A DNA stretch of 64,000 nucleotides. It comes from Marinobacter sp. Arc7-DN-1. GTDB taxonomy: Bacteria > Pseudomonadota > Gammaproteobacteria > Pseudomonadales > Oleiphilaceae. The notes below the pieces were generated by a model. That model was not told the DNA's origin. It ran no database searches and saw only the letters and a list, made by a program, of their open reading frames with translations. A program made the translations under genes and the position numbers. The stretch is taken from contig NZ_CP031848.1 in NCBI RefSeq assembly GCF_003441595.1, positions 2,232,001-2,296,000 on the forward strand. Direction: 5' to 3'. Shown one piece after another: positions 59,939 through 64,000 of the stretch (the first letter of the stretch is position 1; every line of letters begins with the position of its first letter).

Positions 59939-60168
59939 AATTGCGACCTTCCGCTCTCCACCGCCCGGGTTAATGGTCCAACTATAGAACAAAGGCCAAC
60001 GCCGGAAACCTGCCTGCAACAAAAAGACGACAAATGCGGTTTGCCGGGAACCGGCAGGTTAAAGAATTGTCACCCCTCCTGGCCCCACACAATGTTTCTC
60101 CGGCGTGAAAACGCGCTACCATGGGGTCCGGAATTTTCACACCATCATTACCCTGATAGAGGTTCTGT

Positions 60169-61419
60169 GTGCTGACCACACCTGCAAGGATTCTGCACCC
60201 TCGCGGCCTTACCCGCGGCTTACTGGTTTCCGGTTTTTTATCACTTCTGTCACTGCCCACCATCGCCCAGGACAGCGCGGCATCAGCACCGGCCGGTTTT
60301 TCCGAATGCAAGGCCCGGCTGCAGGAACAGGCCATTGCCGCCGGAGTCAACAGCAAGACCGCCAGCGAAGTGATGGCCAGGGCTGAACACCTGGACCGGG
60401 TAATTGAACTGGACCGCCGGCAACCGGAATTCACTACCACCTTTGCCGATTATCTGAACCGGCGGGTTAACGATGCCCGGGTCAGCAAGGGCCGTGAATT
60501 GCTGGAGGAACACCGGGAGCTGCTGGACCGTGTGACCCGGGAAACCGGCGTGCCGGCGCCCTATCTGGTTGCCTTCTGGGGACTGGAAACCAACTTTGGC
60601 AGCTATTTCGGCAAAATGCCGGTGCCAAGCTCCCTGACCACCCTGGCCTGCGATCCCCGCCGCAGCACCTTCTTCACCGAACAGCTGATAGCCGCCCTGC
60701 GCATCATCGATGAAGGCGCCATACCGGCAGATCAGATGGAAGGCTCCTGGGCCGGCGCCATGGGCCATGTGCAATTCATGCCCACGGTGTTTCTGCAGCA
60801 CGCAGTGGATGCCGATGGTGACGGGCGCCGGGACCTCTGGAACAGCCTGCCGGATGCCATGATGTCCGCCGGCAGGTTCCTGCAATCCATGAACTGGAAC
60901 GGCGACTACCGTTGGGGCCGGGAAGTACTTCTGCCCGACAACTTCGACTACTCCCTGGCAGACGGACGGCGACTGCCCCTGGCACAGTGGCGGGAGATGG
61001 GCATTACCGATGCGTTCGGCAATGCACTGGCCCGGGAACCCATTGATGCGGCCCTGGTGGTGCCCGCCGGGCACCGGGGCCCTGCCTTTCTCGCCTACGA
61101 CAACTTCCGGGTGATCATGGGCTGGAACCGATCGGAATTCTACGCCATCGCGGTTGGTTACCTGGCAGACCGGATTGCCGGAGCAGGGATGCTCCAGAAC
61201 CCGCCGCCGGAGGATGCGCCGGCGCTGTCCCGTGACAACATCATCAGCCTTCAGGAGGCTCTGCAGCAACGGGGTTATGAGCCTGGCAAGCCCGATGGCA
61301 TTATGGGGCCGGCAACCCGCTCTGCCATCCGCCAGTTCCAGGCATCCAGCGGGCTGATCGCCGACGGTTATCCCGGCGAAACCGTGCTGACAAAACTGGG
61401 CGTCCTGACCAGTCAGTGA
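60169..61419 (+). CDS. mltB: Lytic murein transglycosylase with peptidoglycan-binding domain (MltB type)
   Basis: 416 aa, GTG start. Signal peptide ending near SLLSLPTIAQ, no lipobox, so soluble periplasmic. The SLT/MltB domain shows catalytic Glu in FWGLETNFGSYFG (about residue 143) and GSWAGAMGHVQFMPTVF. A C-terminal PG_binding_1 domain reads NIISLQEALQQRGYEPGKPDG and GPATRSAIRQFQ. It cuts glycan strands making anhydro-muropeptides. A long palindrome follows. Confidence 0.9.
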   Translation: MLTTPARILHPRGLTRGLLVSGFLSLLSLPTIAQDSAASAPAGFSECKARLQEQAIAAGVNSKTASEVMARAEHLDRVIELDRRQPEFTTTFADYLNRRVNDARVSKGRELLEEHRELLDRVTRETGVPAPYLVAFWGLETNFGSYFGKMPVPSSLTTLACDPRRSTFFTEQLIAALRIIDEGAIPADQMEGSWAGAMGHVQFMPTVFLQHAVDADGDGRRDLWNSLPDAMMSAGRFLQSMNWNGDYRWGREVLLPDNFDYSLADGRRLPLAQWREMGITDAFGNALAREPIDAALVVPAGHRGPAFLAYDNFRVIMGWNRSEFYAIAVGYLADRIAGAGMLQNPPPEDAPALSRDNIISLQEALQQRGYEPGKPDGIMGPATRSAIRQFQASSGLIADGYPGETVLTKLGVLTSQ

Positions 61420-61420
61420 T

Positions 61421-61479
61421 CTAGTGCCCCGTCTGGCTAATTCGCTAACCTACTGCGAATTAGCCAGACGGGGCACTAG
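61421..61479. repeat. Perfect 25-bp palindrome after the mltB-like gene
   Basis: Arms 61421-61445 and 61455-61479 are perfectly complementary, with a 9-base loop. It starts 2 bases after the stop codon. No T-run and no shared core with the A-D elements. Confidence 0.9.
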
Positions 61480-61597
61480 CACCAGAGCAACAACCTGCTA
61501 TTGCAGGTTACTGTTTAAGGCGAGACTGAACCGATATGGATTCCATTACCCTGGCCAGCCTTAGCACACCGGCACCGGGACAACACTGCTGAACACC

Positions 61598-62290
61598 ATG
61601 CGCCTGGACCAGTTTATTGCCAACAGCACAGAACTTTCCCGCAAGGAGGCCAAACGGGCCATCAGCCGGGGCCAGGTGACGGTGAATGAACAAACCTGCA
61701 CTGGTGCCAATACACAGCTGGCCGGTCATGAACGGGTAGCACTGTCGGGAACGCCGCTGACCTTGCCGGGCGAGCGCTACCTGATGATGAACAAACCGGC
61801 CGGGGTGGTGAGCGCCACCACCGACAGCGACCACCCGACCGCACTGGACCTGCTACCCGCGAGCATGACCCGCAACCTCCACATTGCGGGCCGCCTGGAT
61901 GCAGACACCACCGGCTTACTGTTGCTGACCACCGACGGCCAGTGGTCTCACCGGGTCACCTCGCCACGCACGGATTGCCCCAAGACGTACCGGGTAACCC
62001 TGAGCGAACCGCTATCCACCATGGCGGTTCAGAAACTGGAGCAAGGAGTGTACCTTCACAATGAGCCCAAACCCACCAGGCCTGCGCAAGTGGCCATTCT
62101 GGAAGAGAGAATCATCGAGCTGACGATTTCAGAGGGGCGCTACCATCAGGTCAAGCGCATGCTGGCGGCGGTCGGCAACCACGTTAAGGCCCTGCACCGG
62201 CTGCAGATCGGCCAGGTTGTGCTGGACCCGGCCCTCGAACCCGGCGGCTATCGGGAGCTGACCACCACGGAGAAAAACAGCCTGGGCTGA
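61598..62290 (+). CDS. rsuA: 16S rRNA pseudouridine synthase (RsuA family)
   Basis: 230 aa. S4 RNA-binding domain (MRLDQFIANSTELSRKEAK), then the catalytic GRLDADTTGLLLLTTDGQW with nucleophile Asp, and the conserved KTYRVTLSEPLS and RYHQVKRMLAAVGNHVKALHR. Probably modifies 16S rRNA; the exact uridine is not shown by sequence. Confidence 0.92.
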   Translation: MRLDQFIANSTELSRKEAKRAISRGQVTVNEQTCTGANTQLAGHERVALSGTPLTLPGERYLMMNKPAGVVSATTDSDHPTALDLLPASMTRNLHIAGRLDADTTGLLLLTTDGQWSHRVTSPRTDCPKTYRVTLSEPLSTMAVQKLEQGVYLHNEPKPTRPAQVAILEERIIELTISEGRYHQVKRMLAAVGNHVKALHRLQIGQVVLDPALEPGGYRELTTTEKNSLG

Positions 62291-62292
62291 GC

Positions 62293-62772
62293 TCAGGTAC
62301 GCTCAAAGCGTTGGGCTTTCAGGTTTTTCCGCACCGCACCGGCTTCGAATACTTCACCGTTCATGGCGATATAGACACCGGGCGGCAACAATTGCACCGC
62401 CGCCCAGGCAAAACCGACATTGAAAACTGCGTCGGTCCGGCGCATGCGAGCCGGCTGCATGGCACCGGTCAGCACAATGGCCTTGTCCTCCAGGCCGGAC
62501 AACACCGCCGCAGTAACGGCCATGGTGTCGGTGCCGTGGGTTATGATGATGCGGTCACAGTCGCATTCCGTCGCCGCTTCCAGCACCCGCTGCCGATCCG
62601 CATCGTTCATTTCCAGGCTGTCCTTGCGCATCAGTTCCCGCAGACGGTAACCCTCATGAATGTTGGACTCGGACAACAGCTCCGGCAGCAGGCTGTGGCC
62701 CACCTCGAACTCGCTGTTGGCGTCAAAGTACACCTTGTCGATGGTACCGCCGGTGGTGAAGATCTGGATCAT
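62293..62772 (-). CDS. Short asparaginase-domain protein
   Basis: 159 aa, only the N-terminal half of a normal ~330-residue type I/II asparaginase. Catalytic Thr motif TTGGTIDKVY and second motif IITHGTDTMAVTAA are intact, as is the LTGAMQPAR Lys-containing loop region in modified form. The C-terminal subunit-interface domain is absent, and the end shows no frameshift, so it appears a stable short form, known in other proteobacteria. It follows pbpG by 18 bp. Real substrate unknown. Confidence 0.8.
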   Translation of the reverse strand: MIQIFTTGGTIDKVYFDANSEFEVGHSLLPELLSESNIHEGYRLRELMRKDSLEMNDADRQRVLEAATECDCDRIIITHGTDTMAVTAAVLSGLEDKAIVLTGAMQPARMRRTDAVFNVGFAWAAVQLLPPGVYIAMNGEVFEAGAVRKNLKAQRFERT

Positions 62773-62790
62773 ACCCTGGTTCCTCGAAGG

Positions 62791-63744
62791 TCAGTTCACA
62801 CTGACCGTATTGTTACCGGCGGTCGCATAGGTCGCGTTCTTTTCCCGTTCGTAGCGCCGGGCGGCTGCCGCCACCGACCCTCGGGCCCCGGTGTCCAGCC
62901 AGCGTTTGATCCGCCCGGCATCGCCCATGGGCGACCGTGTTCCCAGGGAGTCCAGTAACACGGTGACCACCTTCTTGCCATTCATTTGCGAAATCATCAC
63001 CAGACACCGCCCGGCTTCAGAGAGATAGCCGGTCTTGCTCAGTGCAACGCCCCAGCTGTCCCGGTGAACCAGGGCATTGGTGTTGCCGAACGACAGGCTG
63101 TACCGGGGATTCCGGAACTGGCCCCGGAAATAATCGGTCGTGGAATATTTACCAATCTCCGGATGGGCGGCTGCCGCGTTCACCAGCCTGACCAGATCGG
63201 ACGCGGTGGAGACGTTGTCAGATGACAGCCCCGTCGGGTCTACGAAGCGGGTTCCAGTCATGCCCAGCTCCCGGGCCTTGGCATTCATCGACTCGATGAA
63301 CGCATCAAAACCGCCCGGGTGACTGCGGGCCAGGGTGTAGGCCGCAAAATTCTCTGAAGACATCAGCGCGATTCTCAGCACATCCGCACGGCGCATCTGC
63401 GAGTCAATACGGATCCGGCTGTAGGCGTTGGCAGCCGCAGGGGTGTGGCGCTTGTGAAAAGCCAGCCATTCATCCAGAGGCTCTCCGGACTCGAGAACCA
63501 CCAGTGCCGTCATCACCTTAGTCACAGAGGCAATAGGCACCGAGCGGTCCGCGTTCTTGCCAAAAACCAGCACATTATCGCCGGCAACCGCAACTGCCGC
63601 ATTAACCGATGCCAGGTTGGGACCCGCCCCCTGATTCTCGGCGGTTGATGTATTCGGGGAAGAATCCTGCTGATGGGCCTGCAAAGCCAGGGGCACCAGG
63701 GCCAGCAAAAACACCCAACAAATCACCATGCTCCGGTTACCCAT
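62791..63744 (-). CDS. pbpG: D-alanyl-D-alanine endopeptidase (PBP7)
   Basis: 317 aa. Signal peptide (MVICWVFLLALVPLALQAHQ). Penicillin-binding motifs: SVTK (SVPIASVTKVMTALV), SEN (SSENFAAYTLARS) and KTG (ALSKTGYLSEAG). Cuts cross-bridges in peptidoglycan. Co-directional with the asparaginase gene. Confidence 0.93.
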   Translation of the reverse strand: MGNRSMVICWVFLLALVPLALQAHQQDSSPNTSTAENQGAGPNLASVNAAVAVAGDNVLVFGKNADRSVPIASVTKVMTALVVLESGEPLDEWLAFHKRHTPAAANAYSRIRIDSQMRRADVLRIALMSSENFAAYTLARSHPGGFDAFIESMNAKARELGMTGTRFVDPTGLSSDNVSTASDLVRLVNAAAAHPEIGKYSTTDYFRGQFRNPRYSLSFGNTNALVHRDSWGVALSKTGYLSEAGRCLVMISQMNGKKVVTVLLDSLGTRSPMGDAGRIKRWLDTGARGSVAAAARRYEREKNATYATAGNNTVSVN

Positions 63745-63832
63745 GCATCCAGGCCTCTTCTCTTGTTTTCATCCGGGCAGAAACTGCCGCACCAGAACGG
63801 CATTGTACCAGCGATGTGCCAGTTTCATCAGC

Positions 63833-64000
63833 TCATGGCAGATCGGTAATGGCGCCCCTGGACGCCGAACTTACGGTGCGGGCATATTTCGCCAGCACGC
63901 CCCGGGTGAATCGCGGGACCGGTGCCCGCCAGGCCTGCCGGCGCCGCTCCAGTTCTTGATCCGGGACATCCAGTTCAATCCGGTTACTGACCGCATCAAT
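63833..64000 (-). CDS. ilvD: Dihydroxy-acid dehydratase, 3' end only
   Basis: The last 55 residues run off the right edge: [41 protein letters not shown] and [12 protein letters not shown]. This is the C-terminus of IlvD/Edd-type proteins and best fits IlvD (valine/isoleucine synthesis, Fe-S). The rest is outside the window. Confidence 0.88.
   Translation of the reverse strand: MDAVSNRIELDVPDQELERRRQAWRAPVPRFTRGVLAKYARTVSSASRGAITDLP

Overview
The window looks like chromosomal core DNA of a marine, hydrocarbon- and lipid-using gammaproteobacterium, most likely Marinobacter or a close relative. This is inferred from gene content and order, not from a search. Gene blocks match orders known from Pseudomonas: crp/vfr-osmC-speD, argB-algC-dut-coaBC-radC-rpmB-rpmG, endonuclease-dsbA-cytochrome c4-engB, ppk-hemB and ubiC-ubiA-phoB-phoR. 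Lipid and alkane genes are scattered through it: rubredoxin and its reductase, a LaoR/LaoC long-chain alcohol/aldehyde locus, a lipase foldase, tesB, and an AidB-type acyl-CoA dehydrogenase. I see no rRNA, tRNA, CRISPR array, prophage or insertion sequence.

Layout. 1-7.5 kb: 5'-truncated proV-like ATPase, orphan solute-binding lipoprotein, META-domain lipoprotein, GST, alpha/beta hydrolase, modABC. 7.5-15.5 kb: crp/vfr, osmC-like, speD, pirin, prkB, and a giant PilZ-DUF1631-GGDEF-EAL protein with degenerate catalytic motifs. 15.7-26 kb: zinc peptidase lipoprotein, argA, argE, a membrane-anchored unknown, argB, long membrane-anchored algC, dut, coaBC. 26-30.7 kb: radC, rpmBG, endonuclease, dsbA, cytochrome c4, engB. 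30.7-34 kb: laoR, laoC and a decayed laoA remnant. 34-40.6 kb: coaD, DUF945, ppk, hemB, lifO, SutA-like small protein. 40.9-47.7 kb: TetR-aidB, DUF503, panP, small ORF, PiT transporter. 47.9-54.6 kb: diguanylate cyclase, mioC-like flavodoxin, 7TM-GGDEF-EAL protein, tesB, rubredoxin reductase, rubredoxin. 54.8-64 kb: hpt-like, ubiC, ubiA, phoB (behind a Pho box), phoR, response regulator, mltB-like, rsuA-like, short asparaginase, pbpG, 3' end of ilvD.

The most interesting non-coding signal is a dispersed structured element of about 110 bp. Three full copies (18074-18184, 33797-33904, 43303-43416) and one truncated copy (45681-45722) are seen. Each full copy has long, nearly perfect inverted arms whose sequence differs from copy to copy but stays complementary. 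The arms enclose a conserved core with two small hairpins showing K-GGA loops. Outer stem and inner hairpins covary, which points to selection on a fold. The GGA loops resemble CsrA/RsmA sites, suggesting a testable sponge or 3'-UTR role. A separate 25-bp perfect palindrome follows the mltB-like gene.

Several signalling proteins concern c-di-GMP: one GGEEF cyclase with an I-site, one protein with an intact EAL domain, one enzyme-dead GGDEF/EAL giant, and a response regulator with a possible PilZ-like tail.
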